Translations under genes and position numbers: made by a program
NCBI GenBank assembly: GCA_013398275.1
Contig: VZSE01005958.1
Location: 372,001 to 436,000 of the forward strand
Reading direction: 5' to 3'
Length of the DNA stretch: 64,000 nt
From: Promerops cafer
Lineage: Eukaryota; Chordata; Aves; Passeriformes; Nectariniidae
Shown: positions 50,164-63,540 of the stretch, one piece after another
Layout: the number at the start of each line of letters is the position of its first letter
How positions within the stretch are numbered: the first letter of the stretch is position 1
The notes under the pieces: model-generated
The model's database searches: none
Seen by the model: only the letters and a program-made list of their open reading frames with translations
Told to the model about the DNA's origin: nothing

Positions 50164-51327
50164 TCTTCTAATTAGCAACTGATAGAAATAAGGTGGAACA
50201 AAATTTAATGTTTTCTGTTTACTAACGGAAAGGTGATTTTCTTAGGAATATTGCAAGATAAATATTTCATCGTTGTACCATCTCCTTACTTCAGGGTCTA
50301 CCAGAGAGTAACAGGGAAGACATCCTCTTCCCTAAAAAAGTATGTTTTATGATGTAAAGATTTGAGAGACTCAGACCTGCAAATATGGAGAAATTACACT
50401 AAATATATTTTTACTTTTTTCAGCATAACATGTTCTAGAGTGTGTGGTTTCAACACAAACAATTCAAACCTCAGTAGTGAATTGGAGTTGTTATAAATTA
50501 TAGAGCCACGGATACAATAACCCAGATATTTGATGTTATTTCCAAGTTGTGTTAACACATATCTCAACCTCTAAGTTTACTGACTTAGACATAGTTGGGA
50601 GTGGATTTGGTCAAACATATCATTGACAAAGTTGCATCTCATTTCTCTTATAAGAAATCTCCTAACAAAAAGCAATTTTGCCAAAATTTTTAACAAGCAA
50701 TTGCTAAGGTTTTCAAAAGAAATATCAGTGCACCACTGGTTTTTACTGTCAGAGCTGAGACTATATAAATTTACTAAACAGGGAGAATATTTTTTTAAAA
50801 GTTGTTTCTAACAATTTTAAAAATTGGGATTATAACCTGAAAAACCCCACAAATAAATAAACTAACCCCCCTAAAATTATGCTTCTCAAAACAACATTAA
50901 CCTGGAAATGGGCTGCATTTGATTTTTTTTTGTGCCTATGGAAAGGAAGAGGAAAATTAATTTTAATTACACTCAAATGTTTATACTTGAGCCCACACAT
51001 AAAACAGTAGAATCCCAGGGATACAATAAACATACTGTGATAACATGCTATGCCTTGGTAAGAATGTTCAAATAACTTCTTTACACAAATGATCATTAAG
51101 AGTATGGGTATTTTTGTGTACAAGTCTCAATATGCAACATGTGGACTAACAGTAAAAATGATGTTATCAGTTACATGAAGGAGCTTGTAGACACCTTGTT
51201 TCTCACCTTTTCATTTTTATTTCATTTTTATTTCATTTATAAAACAGAGCAAAATCTTTAGAGCTGAGGGAGCTTCATAGTTGGAACACACCAGGAAAAA
51301 AATCTTAGATTATACAAATCTGTTAAT
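50164..51327. other. Unannotated AT-rich DNA
   Basis: No gene or repeat was recognised. Short frames only. Confidence 0.55.
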
Positions 51328-51865
51328 GGAATCACAGAGTAGCCCAGGTTGGAAGGCTTCTAAAAATATCATCTGCTCCAACCTTTTGTGGGAAAGGCAG
51401 ACTAGAAGAGCTCTTGTAGCACCCCCTGAGGATGTTATTCCAGTGAATGATTGTTCCTCCTATAAAAAGGCTCTCCTAGTGCAAATTGGACTCATTGCCT
51501 TTGTCTTCTCTGCATGGCTTCTTGTGAAGAGAGACCCTACTCTTTGTAGCTGCCCTTTGAGTCCTGGAACACTGTGTTGACGTCCCTCATGAGCCTTCTC
51601 CATTGAGATGAGATCTAGGTCCTTCAGTGTTTCTTCACAGGTCAGGTTTTCCAACTCTTTGATCATCTTTGTGACTTTCCCTTGGACATTCTCCAATCTG
51701 TCGGTGTTTTTCTTCAATTGTGAAAGCCAGAACCAAACCCAATACTCCAGATGAAGCCTGACAAGATCTGAGTGGAAAGATAACAACTTTAACTCTTCTA
51801 GTAGTGTCCCTGTGAATGCAGCCTGGGAGATGGTTCTTGACCTGACCCATCAATTTAGCCCCCCA
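51328..51865 (-). mobile_element. CR1 LINE fragment with ORF2 C-terminus
   Basis: It begins with a reversed CR1 tail (GGAATCACAGAGTAGCCCAGG). The minus-strand frame 51460-51786 reads VRLHLEYWVWFW, then ENVQGKVTKMIKELENL and DLDLISMEKAHEG, which is the C-terminal end of the CR1 ORF2 protein. It is diverged and 5' truncated. Confidence 0.88.
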
Positions 51866-53184
51866 AAAAATCCACCAAATAACAGTAAAAAAATTTTCTT
51901 TTCTTTCTATAATGTTAGAAAACAGATATAGATTTATCAATTTTAGTCCAGCTAGTTTTCTTACTATGCTAACATCTTTTATTTCTTCAGTTTATCTGAG
52001 ACACTCAAATTTTGAATAAGAGTTCCATCATTATGGTAAAAGGTCTAGGCAGGTCTTCTGTATTATGATTATTCTTACAATATCAAACCTGGCTAGAACA
52101 ACTGTGACTAAAAGTAATTTTATAAAAGCCAAAATATCTCCTGAGAGGAACACTGGTTTCAATGAATTTTTCAAAGGAAAGTTTTCTGCAGTCAAGAGCT
52201 TCCTGGTCACCCCTAATGAGAAAGAGTGAGGAAAAGAGATGAATTAAAAACCTCAGGTATTATTTTGAAAAAAAAAATCAATTTTTGACAGAATTTCAGT
52301 GGCAAAAGAACATTTGTAGCCATTCCAATGTGGAATAGAAACAAAGTTTGAGGTTTTAAAAGCTCTTTTTCTGCCAAGCTCTCTGCCACATGTGATGACA
52401 CTGAGAACCATCATATCCAGAATACCAGTTCATGGTTCAGTGAAACCAGTCTTTTATGCTGTGGGTTGTTGAGATACAAAGAACTATCTATACTTTGATA
52501 CCTGTAAACAAAAACTATAAAATCACTGAGAGTGAGTACAGAAAACAAACTATGAATTTCATATTAAAGGTTATTTATATACTGTCTGTTAGCAAGGAAA
52601 ACAGCATATAATCAATAGCCATTGCTCCATTCTGGGGTTCACTTCAAGCTCCAATGTAAAAAAAAAAAAAAAAAAGGCAAAGCTTCACAGGCTAAGATTT
52701 ATGTCTGCTGTTACTGAGCAAAGTGATATGATTTAACAATTCTGAGAAAATATTCAGAATATTTTCACTTTAATGTTATATTAAATGCTTTTGGTATACA
52801 GATTCACATGGAGTCTTACAGATGTAGGGGATTTGAGGGACTGCAACTAAGCAAACTGAGGGAATTGAACAAGGTCCTTGCAAAAGCACTCGATAACTTT
52901 TGAAAGAACAAGCCTCTGCTGACTGAAGAAAGGCAAATGCTTCATCCACCTTGTTACAAGGGGCAAACTCACCATTCTGGGAAATCAGAGATGAATCTGT
53001 TTTATTCAGTCCAGCAGTAAATTGCCTCTGATCAACCTGATTGTCTTCTATGATAAACAGATTGGAAATGTGATTGAAGAGAGAGAAGGGAATATCATTT
53101 ACCTTATGGGACTGAAAGGAAAGCAAGGGATGTCATCCCAACTTTGTTACTCTTTCAACACTGGATCCTATAATATTGTTTTTT
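51866..53184. other. Unannotated AT-rich DNA
   Basis: No gene was recognised. The 116-codon minus frame 52776-53126 has no recognisable domain. An A run occurs at about 52659-52675. Confidence 0.5.
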
Positions 53185-53770
53185 CCAGGTTAGGAAGGCC
53201 CAATCAAGGTTTAGATTGATGGACCAGATGGCTACACAACCCACCTGTTTGGATGACTGGACTCAGAGGGTAGTGTTTAATGAGTTGTCCTCTACCCCGA
53301 GACCAGTAGCAAGTGGGGTAATGCAGAAATGTACCCTGTGAGACCAGTCTTGTGTAACAACTTCATACTTGATGAGGTGACAGAGTGCAGTTTCATCAAG
53401 CTTGCAAATGACACCACACTGGGCTAACTAGTCCATATGCTCAAGAATAGGGCAAAGGGACCTACACAGGCTGGAAGAATGGGCCACAAGGAATCTCACA
53501 AAATACAGGGACAAATTAAAAATGCTATACCAGGGCAGGAAGAGCTCCTTGAAGTGACACAAACAGAGTGGTGAAGGCTGGTGAGCAGCTCTGGCAGACA
53601 GCAAGCAGTGCATGAGTAAGCAGTGCTCTAGCACCAAGGAGAGCCAGCAGTCCCCTAAGCTCTATTTATAGGAGTTGAGACAACACATCGAGGGACTGAT
53701 ACTGAGTTTTGGTCAGTCCAGTGCAGGAAATACATTGTTAAACAGGAAGAAGCTCAAGGGGAGAGCAAAA
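53185..53770 (+). mobile_element. Degenerate CR1 LINE internal fragment
   Basis: The segment around 53395-53430 (KLANDTTLG in translation) is the decayed form of the reverse-transcriptase active-site region. The flanking sequence (for example ASGVMQKCTL before it) follows CR1 order. It is heavily mutated and lacks the 3' tail, so it is older than the other copies here. Confidence 0.7.
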
Positions 53771-56674
53771 TCTAAATGTGTTTTACCTTATAAAGGTTCA
53801 TAAAGGGTCAAAGTGTAATCTGCACAACGTGGCTGGTCAGTCAGCACAAAGGATAATACCACAATGCTGTGCTTGACTAACTCTTATTATCCTATACTCA
53901 CGGCTTTATAGTGAGAATGTAAAGCCCTCAGATTGATAAGGGTAAAATTGTTCCATAAAAATTATATTACTGTAAAAGCTAACTTTGTCTGGGAAATGGC
54001 ACTAATAGGATTAATGATAGAAAAGCAGTGAGAAATTCTTTGTGCTTTATTTATAGCACGAAACTGGGACTTGAGTGATTCTTGTGGCACCACTGCACAG
54101 ACTCTCTAACACTAATACTTCATGGAAGCATGTCAGAGCTCTTCCCCAGCATTGGGTTTGCAGCAGGATCTGCAGGGAGCCAGCTGGAACAGCTAGCACG
54201 TGCAGTCCTGCAGGGAGGGAGGCAGGGAGGGAGGGAGGGAGGGAGGAAGGAAGGAAGGAAGGAAGGATCCTTCTGTACATACTGCTCTTAAGGCCCATCC
54301 TTTGAACTAAAGTTGTTTTGATGTGAGTATGGGGAGTAAGGAGGAGGTCTAGTCCTAAGCAAAATGCATACTTCCAATGTAGCCCAACTTTGTGTAAGAC
54401 AATATGAAATTAAAGAAAACAAAAACAATCTGAAAACATATTATAGTGTAATTATGCTAATGCATAACTTCAAAGACCTGTTTGTAAGTTTATGTAGAAT
54501 GATTGTAAAGTATGCAAAAATAAATGGGAAGTTAGCTGCTTCTCTCTCTTTTCTGAGAATATGCTTGTTTCATTATCAACTTTTTTCCCTCCACAGCATA
54601 TTTGATAGCCAAAGTCATTGCATTAAGAATTTTAGCTTCATTTGCATAATGCTAATAGCACAAAGGCAGGTTTGCTTAACTATCCATACAGGAATGGGAT
54701 TGCTGCAGCTCTGGAAGAAATGGATCCACTTGTTAAAAGAGAGAAAAAGAAAGTAGCTGATACTAGACTGTCAGCCAGAAACTGATTTTGCTGCTAATGC
54801 AAACACTTTTATTATCTCCACTAAGCAGATATGAGTCATTAATTCAAAAGAAAACATTCCAACAATCCTTTACCTCATGATGCTTTTATTGAGCAGTGAG
54901 ATGGGGGGTATTACTGAAATAATACAACAGGACTTCAGTGGACAGGATACAAAAAATCAAAATTAGGACATATTATGGCATTTTATTTTTTCCTTCTTAA
55001 AGAGAAAATAAAAAATCTTCACTGGCCTCCAAACAGTTTCAAACACTTGACACTTAAGATGAAGCCAGAAGTACAGGATGCCTGCAATACCTTTGTTACT
55101 GTCAGTGGGAATTCAAGGCACAGAGAGAGGCAATGAAGATCTTCCTAATGTTATTATAAAGAGATCTTTTCATCAGAATGAAATGGTTAAAACAATCCTA
55201 ACTGCACTGATTGACATAAGCTCTGCATCTTGGCTGTTAAGGAGAATTTTAATTTTTTGAATTTGTATAGATTGGATTCTCTTTACATATACAAAGAAAT
55301 AGACAAAATAGTCCTTTACCAAAATTTTGAAACAGTTCTACATACAAGAAAATACATCAAAATTTTTCTAGGTATTTTCTGACTTTATGGTAGTGACATA
55401 ATCCATATTCTAAGGACAAAAGAGATATTGAACCATATTAGGCAGCTTCTTACCTATGACAAGAATATATATTTTTAAAATTTGCTACATAGTTTTTAGC
55501 AACTTGATGTTTGCAAACAAAAATGGGATTGATGTGGACAAGTTAGTATGAAACCCTATAAACCAGAAAAAAGATATATATACCATCAAGAAAATTATAG
55601 TTATCCTGCAAAGGATGTCTTTTAGTTTTTTTTCAAATTCTCCAGTCCATGTTTGTAGTTTCTAATAACATTTTTAAAAAGCCTCCCCCAAAAAAATCCC
55701 CACCACTTGTTCTCAGAAGTAGTCTACAAAAAAGAAAATATTTTTAACTGTATATGTATATTATGAAAGCATATAGGATCATCTTTAGGTGCACAAAAAG
55801 AATTTTATCCTATTATTAGCCACAAAAGAAGCCTCTTGATTTATTAAAAGTATCTACTAATTCTAGAAAGATTTAGTTTGCTGAAATATGTAAATTGTGT
55901 TTAATGTTATAAATTATGTAATAAATTACAGGTCATGGGTCTAAGCAAGGAAATATATGTAAGGGCTGATATCCAATAACAAACAAGCACTAACTGCACT
56001 TTATGGTTGGAATTCAGAAATATGATATAGGAGATTAGGAAAGAAAAATTACAAAAGCCACTTGTCTCCAAAGAATTTCACAAAAGAAGGAAAGATAAAA
56101 TCTCTTAATTAATATTGTTTTATAGGAGAGAGTGAGTTCTTGATTTAAAAAAAAAAAATTGTTTCTTTCAGAAAATCAAGAGAGTAGAAGGAAGATAGAT
56201 TCTAACAGCACCATGTGGCCCAAACCTGTCAGAATTAGATATTTGCAGTGGTAATTATTGAACTATGTTCAGTTGGTTATGCAAGAAAAATATGACCAAA
56301 TGCATTTCAAGCAAAGTTCTCAGGGGAACCAGGCATGTAAAGTGCTTGTAAAATGTCAGTTCAGAATGCCTTTTCCTACTAAGCATGTCAAAATCAGTTA
56401 ATTATATTTGGTAGCATTGTTTTTCAACTTGCCCATCATTTGATCTATATTTTTTTAAATAGCTCAGATAAATTGCTTCTATAAAAAGTTAAATTTTCAT
56501 TTCTTGAGGCAGATTTTGCTCACATAATTCTTGTTAGCACAAATATTTAATAAAAATTTATATAAGGTCTCTTGTAAACTGAATACAAATAAAAAGTACA
56601 GAGAACAAAAATAGAAATGTCTAAGTTCCTACAATGAAATAAAGAGGAAAAATGTTCTGGTGTTAAGGTTGTTT
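53771..56674. other. Unannotated AT-rich DNA
   Basis: There is no gene that I recognise. It contains the GGGA/GGAA microsatellite and, from about 55300, very AT-rich sequence. The 130-codon frame at 54364-54756 has no domain. Confidence 0.55.
54212..54267. repeat. (GGGA)n(GGAA)n microsatellite
   Basis: A purine-only tract with GGGA units followed by at least five GGAA units. The 70-80 codon frames through it are artefacts. Confidence 0.93.
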
Positions 56675-57185
56675 TATGTTAGAACTTTAGTTATTGAGAA
56701 TTTTAGGTTTTATGTGCTGACCTTTAAAAAAGTATTATATTTGATATAAAGTTGTAGAGAAAGTTTTTAATATTGAGTAATAGCATTAAGATTATAAGTA
56801 TGTAGTTTAAATAAAAATGTATAATATAAGGTAAAAAACTTAAAGTTTAAAGTTTTAAAATAATATAATATATATAAGATAAAATAAAAGTTAAGTATAA
56901 GTTAATTTTTTAACTTAAAAAGTTATACTTTAAAAGTTAACTTTTTTAACTACAACTCACAGCTTGTAAAACTATAACATAGATAAGAATTTATAAACAT
57001 CTAAGTCTGAACAATAAATTACATCTCTCTCATCTTTAATCCCAACTCTAACTAAAAAAAAAAAAACAATAATAACACCACAGTTTTAGATCTTGAGAAA
57101 TACAGAAATGTCTTGTTACCCTACTAACTTTGGGCATACATGAGACACCTAGGAACAGACATAAGATGTGACTTAGCTATCTAAA
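56675..57185 (+). repeat. 511-bp duplication, first copy (contig end)
   Basis: This segment reads the same as 57187-57697 wherever I compared it, including all homopolymer lengths checked, and ends directly at the N at 57186. It is extremely AT-rich and includes a 14-bp palindrome, AAAAGTTAACTTTT, at 56932-56945. Confidence 0.93.
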
Positions 57186-57186
57186 N
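57186..57186. other. Single N between two identical 511-bp segments
   Basis: The N is flanked on both sides by the same 511 bp in the same orientation. This is the pattern left when two overlapping contigs are joined without merging the overlap. Confidence 0.9.
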
Positions 57187-57697
57187 TATGTTAGAACTTT
57201 AGTTATTGAGAATTTTAGGTTTTATGTGCTGACCTTTAAAAAAGTATTATATTTGATATAAAGTTGTAGAGAAAGTTTTTAATATTGAGTAATAGCATTA
57301 AGATTATAAGTATGTAGTTTAAATAAAAATGTATAATATAAGGTAAAAAACTTAAAGTTTAAAGTTTTAAAATAATATAATATATATAAGATAAAATAAA
57401 AGTTAAGTATAAGTTAATTTTTTAACTTAAAAAGTTATACTTTAAAAGTTAACTTTTTTAACTACAACTCACAGCTTGTAAAACTATAACATAGATAAGA
57501 ATTTATAAACATCTAAGTCTGAACAATAAATTACATCTCTCTCATCTTTAATCCCAACTCTAACTAAAAAAAAAAAAACAATAATAACACCACAGTTTTA
57601 GATCTTGAGAAATACAGAAATGTCTTGTTACCCTACTAACTTTGGGCATACATGAGACACCTAGGAACAGACATAAGATGTGACTTAGCTATCTAAA
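57187..57697 (+). repeat. 511-bp duplication, second copy (contig start)
   Basis: This is the copy of 56675-57185. The sequence after it (TACTTCACAGTGC) continues as unique DNA. Confidence 0.93.
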
Positions 57698-60600
57698 TAC
57701 TTCACAGTGCAAAACAGATCAATGTATCATTGTCAAGATTTTCACAGAAAAAAAAGGATGCTTTGAAACCGATGCCCAAAATGTCTGGCTTATATGTGGG
57801 AAGTTAGAACTTGATATTGGCAAAAAGTAATCCTGTCATGTTGAGATAGGATTGGTTGCTCAAAATCATGTGGGACTCATATTTTACAGTATTAATCCAC
57901 TTTCAAAAGTGAACCAAAGATCACTGTTTTCTTTAAAATAAGCTTTACTTTAAATTTTTTTTTCTGACTATATTTATATTTAGACCACTGGTCCACAGCA
58001 TAGGCAACCAGGGAATTCCATAGTTTGCTGCCCTCACTAGTGACTCTGGGCTGTAGAAGTTAGTTCTTGCAGAGAGAAATTATTTTCAGTTTATATCCTG
58101 TAATCCTTCCAGACTGAAGTGTTGCATTGATTTATTAACATTCCATAATTAACAGGTAATCAAAAAACTATGTACTTATGAGAAAAATGAAAAATATAAA
58201 CTGAACTGTTGTATGCCTGCAACGTTGATAAAGACTTGCAAATTCCTAAACATCCTTTGCTAACAGATCTCAACTGGCTGGCTTACACACATGGATGCAC
58301 ATGCACACAGGCAGGTTTGCACGTAGCCACCAGCACCCACCTGCCTCACCCACCCCTTTTCCTCCTCAGGGTCCCCAAGGTTTCTCTGCATTGGGTTACT
58401 GCAGTGGGCCAGTTGGGACAATAGATAAACCCTTTTACTTACAATAGTTATTTAATAGTTATTACATCTACCTCCAGCTCTCAGGACTGTTATGTATTTC
58501 ATATTAATCTCTGCCAGACAAATTGTTTTGAGACTACATGCAGTTATAATGAGTCTTTCAGCATGAGAGTTTAGCTTGGATGCTTCTGTAAAATAAAAAC
58601 ACGTGGTTTCAAGGACCTTAACATAGAGAACGGATTTCAGTCTGCATTCTCAACACTCTCACTAATAGCTTTATGATTTGAACTATTTAGAAAGGAAAGC
58701 AGAGATTCTTTCACTTACACTGTGAAAAAAAATCAGAATATCCTACTGAATTCTGTGCAGAGCACAATATCTAAGACATGCTTGGGGAATTCCTGAATAA
58801 ATTAATTGTGTTGAGTGTGCACAGGAGCAGGACCTAGTGACTATGTGACTGAACTGCCAAGAGCTACTTCAGTGCCAATGGAGCTTTGTTCATTGAGAAT
58901 TAGGCAGTATATGGAGTACTTTAGCAATGCAATGAAATTCTTCTTAAAATTAGTTTTACAACAGATACTAGGAGTTCTTTTGTCTTCTGTTTCACAAATA
59001 TGATCTTCAGCCTCTCTGTAATTTAGGAAACCTTGGAAATACCACGTGTTTAGAAAATCTAATTAATTTTGATTTCTGTAAATACAGTAGAAATGTCCCC
59101 CTATACTTTTGAGAGATGATATAGTTATTTCAAAGTACTTTAAAAAGACATAAAATAAAAAGACATAAAATAAAAAGACATAAAATAAAAAGACATAAAA
59201 TAAAATAAAATAAAATAAAATAAAATATAAAATAAAAATAAAATAAAATAAAAATAAAATAAAATTGTTTGTTTGTTTTCATTAAGTAACACCCATCTCC
59301 TGAGGCTTTTATTTCAGTATACTGTACTTAGGAGTTTAATAGCTATCTATTTGCATTGCCTTGATTATAACTGATTGGCAGTAATATTCTTAAAAGATAT
59401 TTATCTGTAGTTGAGAGCTAAATAACTGTGCAGTTCAAAGGGTTATAAAATATACTTTCATTTCTGTTTAGATCAAAGATCAGATATTTGCTAAATGATT
59501 TCTGTTTGGTTAGGAAATGAGACACCAAGCAATAAGAAATGAGGTAGAACCATCATATTCACAAAGATGCCAGAGATGATGTTTCGCATGAGCTGGATAT
59601 GAACAAAGAGCATTAGGGAAGGCTCTGGAATAAACAATTTATATAAGTTTGCATTCTGACAACAAGCAAGTCTTTCTTCTTTCCTAAAGCTGTTTTCTTA
59701 GCTCCAGCCATATTTCCATACATAGCCGAACCCACTTACATTTCATTTCCAAATTGTGAACCTACTTAGCTTTGCATGAATTACTGTGTTCACATTCACA
59801 CATGCAAACTGTGCAAGATTAAACCATTTAAGCCATAATATCTTGTTTTAAAAAACAGACAAGTTATACAAGTTATCATTATATTCAGATTAAAAAATTG
59901 TTTTGATGCAATTGCAAAATTTGCTTTATAGGTAGCCTACAGTAACGGATTGTAATGGTGTCCTGGAATAAAAATGAAGCAGAAAACTCTTTTCCCATTA
60001 CTTATTTTACTGTGAGGTAAGTGCACACAGTTCCTATAGACTGGCTGATGTCAGTCTACACTTCTACACTTCTAGAAGCTTCTACACTTCTTGATCACAA
60101 TTATTTTATGTGCCCATTCCTTTAATGACACTTGGAAAACAGTCAGTGCAATTCAGTCTACTTCTGCCAAAAATGAAGAGAACAGGCTGCTTCTGAGTGA
60201 GAACTTTCTTGTTAATTATGGAACTGTTGCCTTTGAGACTTTCTGACATAATTGTTGGCACAAGAAATTAAGTTAAATCTGGGCAAGAAAAAGAGAAATG
60301 TGGCACTAACAGTGGCACATCACTTCTTCAATATGTGGCTCATTGACCAAGAAAAGGATTCCTAGATTTTTTTTTTTTTTTAACTTTCTACTCTAACATT
60401 AACCCATTTTTTTCTTGACCTCATTTTCACTCATTAGAGTTAGCTGTGAAGATCTTTTAAACAGTTCTGCAATGCCAAATAACACTTACAGTCTGTTGCT
60501 TGTAGATGTCCAAAAAAACACCAGATGGTTGATTCTGGTCATTCCAGCTGGGTATTATATCACACCTGAACTGTTTTACTACAGAGATGCCATAAGTTCT

Positions 60601-61535
60601 TTTTTTCTCACTACTGTTTTATTGAATAAACAGGTGTTTCACTTCTGATAACCCCAGACAGAAGTCCAAGAAACTCAATAAATCAAGTCATGAATGGAAG
60701 TCTGGCTCTAACTGCAAAATACCTAAACTTTAACCCAGTCAATTTGCTTCATCCCACTTAAATTTAAAGATTTAAGAGCATCCTGTTACCTTGCAAACAT
60801 CATTTATGTCTTGACAAGCAGAATCCTCAGATATTAACTCAGTCCTTTCCTTTTCCATAACCTTGCTGAATAAAATTTCCATAATCAAAACAATTAACAA
60901 ACTATCTAAGAAACTATTAGAAATGTTCACTTCGAAGAAGAAAATCTGGAATCCAACACAAAAAGCAATATACTTAAATCCTGTATATACTAAACATTTT
61001 CCACCTGAAATAATCCACTATAATCCCTTTACTTAAAGATCACTTCTTACCTGCAATTTTCGGGATATATAATGTAAAAACAAATTTCAAGCCAAGTGGA
61101 TTAGAAAGATAAACCCATCTTAAACTCCCACTGATATTCAAATTATTATCTAGAACAAAGTCTCCTATCTTGACTCAGACATATTACCAGTTGCAAAAAC
61201 AGATTGTACCTATGTCTCCAGCAATAACTGTCAGTGACTAATTAGAGGGGGAGATGGAGCAGAGGTGAAGGATCACATGTTTTCTATTACCTAATAATGA
61301 ATATTTCTAACTTTTTTGTTTGCCTGGCCTTTATTTTTCCATACATCACCATTGCAAACTCTTCGCATTTACCCTTCTCTGCCTCTCCCTTTCTTTTTCA
61401 TTTTTAACCCTTGCACTAATGATTCTAAGACAAGATTGTGGTTGTTAACAATTTTTTTCTTTAATTTATTGAATTGATCTTTTGTCAAGTTGGCTAAAAA
61501 ACAATTACACAGAGAAAAAGGATAGCTCTTTAAAA
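57698..61535. other. Unannotated AT-rich DNA
   Basis: No gene was recognised. The 58209-58424 frame is in GC-richer sequence but has no domain. The stretch about 57985-58140 has mixed composition and may be an old unrecognised repeat. Confidence 0.55.
59141..59265. repeat. 15-bp minisatellite grading into (TAAAA)n
   Basis: Four exact copies of TAAAAAGACATAAAA (59141-59200) are followed by TAAAA units with occasional length variants to 59265. The minisatellite unit looks like a TAAAA repeat interrupted by GACA. Confidence 0.93.
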
Positions 61536-61541
61536 TATGCT
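61536..61541. repeat. Target site duplication TATGCT, left copy
   Basis: TATGCT immediately flanks the LTR and recurs at 61994-61999. Confidence 0.85.
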
Positions 61542-61671
61542 TGTGGCCACTCGGGGTCCAGCCTGGATGGACAGACACTTAGACCACCTGGGAGATCAGT
61601 GAGAGGTCTCCAAACTTGGCCATACAAAAATGAGGGATGGGCACAGATTGGTGACCCAAAAATAAAGAGGA

Positions 61672-61677
61672 TTTATT
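61672..61677 (-). terminator. LTR poly(A) signal AATAAA
   Basis: AATAAA on the minus strand lies about 90 bp downstream of the TATA box and 130 bp before the LTR end, the normal R-region position. Confidence 0.75.
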
Positions 61678-61759
61678 AATACAAAAATAACAAACAGGAT
61701 GAAGCCGAGCACAATACAAAGGGGTGCACCAAAAAGGTGAGGGCCAGGGTATGATCAAT

Positions 61760-61802
61760 AATATATACAGGGTAGTTTAGGGGTGGAGTCTGAGGGTCCA
61801 AT
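61760..61802 (-). promoter_or_regulatory. LTR promoter: ATTGG and TATA boxes
   Basis: Read on the minus strand, ATTGG is followed about 30 bp later by TATATAT. The order and spacing match those of the LTR at about 34400-35060. Confidence 0.6.
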
Positions 61803-61993
61803 AGGAATGTGGGATTAAGAATATGCAAATTATTGCAGCACTTTTACACTAATAATCTTACAGAGAACTTTTTGGAGGTGATTAACATGTAGGCACAGGG
61901 GATGCTGGGAGTGAACTAGTCTCCTCACCATAACTGCAGTGGGCTTTCCCACACCCTTCTGCTTCAGCCTTGACAACTTTATTTCACCCAACA

Positions 61994-61999
61994 TATGCT
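61994..61999. repeat. Target site duplication TATGCT, right copy
   Basis: This is identical to 61536-61541. Confidence 0.85.
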
Positions 62000-63539
62000 C
62001 ATTTGAAAATAAAGATCTCTCATGTATCTTTTCATTTTAAAACAAAAGTGCTACTTTAATGGTTTTCCAAGTTTTTATCCCAGATAAAGACGTTAAGATA
62101 TTTTTTCATGTATTTTGATAAATAAATTATTTTCTGGTTAATTAATTTCTGTCAAGCTATTATGCTAGATTTTTGTTTTTTATTTTTATAAAAACTTACA
62201 GCAAAACTCCAATATCACCACATCACTCTGGATGACAACAGGTAGGTCTTCTCTAAGTCTGAATATCAAAGTGCACAGTGATCAATAGCAAGGCAAGTAT
62301 GTTGGAACTCTTTTATTAAAATTCCAGTTTCTAAGCATCAGTTGGTGCACATGCATCTGGCCAGCCTAAATGCAAATTGTACTTGAAGGACAGAAGTTAG
62401 TATAATTCAGAAAATTGAAAATCTGTGTTCTCAGCTGTCCAAGACTACAAACCATACCTCCTTCCTAAAATGTGCTTCACAAAGATTTTTCTTGTTGATG
62501 ATAGAGTCCTTGTGATGAACTTATTGACCTTTTCATTGGGAACAATACAGTGAATAGGCTTCCAGCTCTCCACAGCTTGCCATGCTTAATGCCATTAAGC
62601 ATGTTATGTTTAACTGGTTCATAACTTGTATTGTATGAAAGTTTTTAGCTGTATTTGGGTCCCCTGCTAAGATATCCATTACAAGAAGGTTACCTCTAAA
62701 AGATCCTCAAGTAAAATTTTGGTCTTGACTAGTCAACAACACTTCAAGTCAAGATTTCACCTGCAGTTTGGAAATTGGCATTTGGCATTAACGGCAGACT
62801 GATCTAATACATATGCTCTGATTTTAATTCTGAAGCCAAGGTTTAATACTTTTTCAAGCAAGAGAAATATACAAAATATTTTATGATTTTCTTAAAAATT
62901 CTTGAGTACTTTGGTGATACTAACAGCAGCAGTGACCAGATGATATAGGACTGCCTGGAAAAAGTGGTTTACTTTTTTCTTTCTGTTCTTATGTAAATAA
63001 TTTACAGTTTCAAAATAAAAAAAAAAAAAAACATGAAAAAATATGGAGCTGGTAAAGAGGAACAGGAAAATTACTTGAGTTCTAACAGTTTTGTTTTCTA
63101 TGTAGTATACAATATGATAGAAGGAAAAAAAAATGAAAATTGTACTGTATTATTGTATCAGTGAAAAAAATGAAAAAAAATGATAAACTGATGGTAACAT
63201 TGTTTCAAAGGGCTGAAAAAATGTTGGTTGGTTTTTTTTTTTCTTTCTCTTGATAATACTTTTGATCAGTTTTACTTTCTGAAAGACTCAACCTCAAAGT
63301 CTCTACACTTATATGAGTGTTTTGGGAGAATCATCACTTTCTGACAGAAAAAGTATTCTCTCTGACCTGCTCTTTGGGTAATTTTTGCCCCAGTCATGTC
63401 TGTCATCCTTGCAGTGGTTTTCACTCTCTCATGCCATCTCTTATCTATCTTGTCTCTATTCAGCCTGAGTATTCCCTATTGGGAGGCCTCATGTTTTGAA
63501 TCTCTTGGATGGTGGATATTTTCAGAGCATCAATACTGA
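62000..63539. other. Unannotated AT-rich DNA up to a contig end
   Basis: No gene or transposon was recognised. There are A and T runs near 63017-63032 and 63231-63241. It ends at the N at 63540. Confidence 0.55.
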
Positions 63540-63540
63540 N
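63540..63540. other. Single N followed by a copy of 61532 onward
   Basis: The base after the N corresponds to 61532, and the match then continues to the window end. This is the same pattern as at 57186. Confidence 0.88.

Larger units (their letters stand above)
61542..61993 (-). mobile_element. Complete solo LTR, ERVK-type (class II), 452 bp
   Basis: On the minus strand the element begins TGTTGGGTG and ends GGCCACA, with TG...CA ends and a perfect 6-bp target duplication, the size typical of ERVK-type integrases. In minus-strand order it has an ATTGG box (CCAAT at 61798-61802 on the plus strand), a TATATAT box (about 61760-61768), and an AATAAA poly(A) signal (TTTATT at 61672-61677). No viral gene is attached. 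A near-complete copy reappears at 63551, after an N. Confidence 0.93.

Noticed and set aside
54047..54305. Open frames with Gly-Arg-Glu or Pro-Ser-Leu repeats on both strands
   Set aside because: They are translations of the GGGA/GGAA microsatellite.
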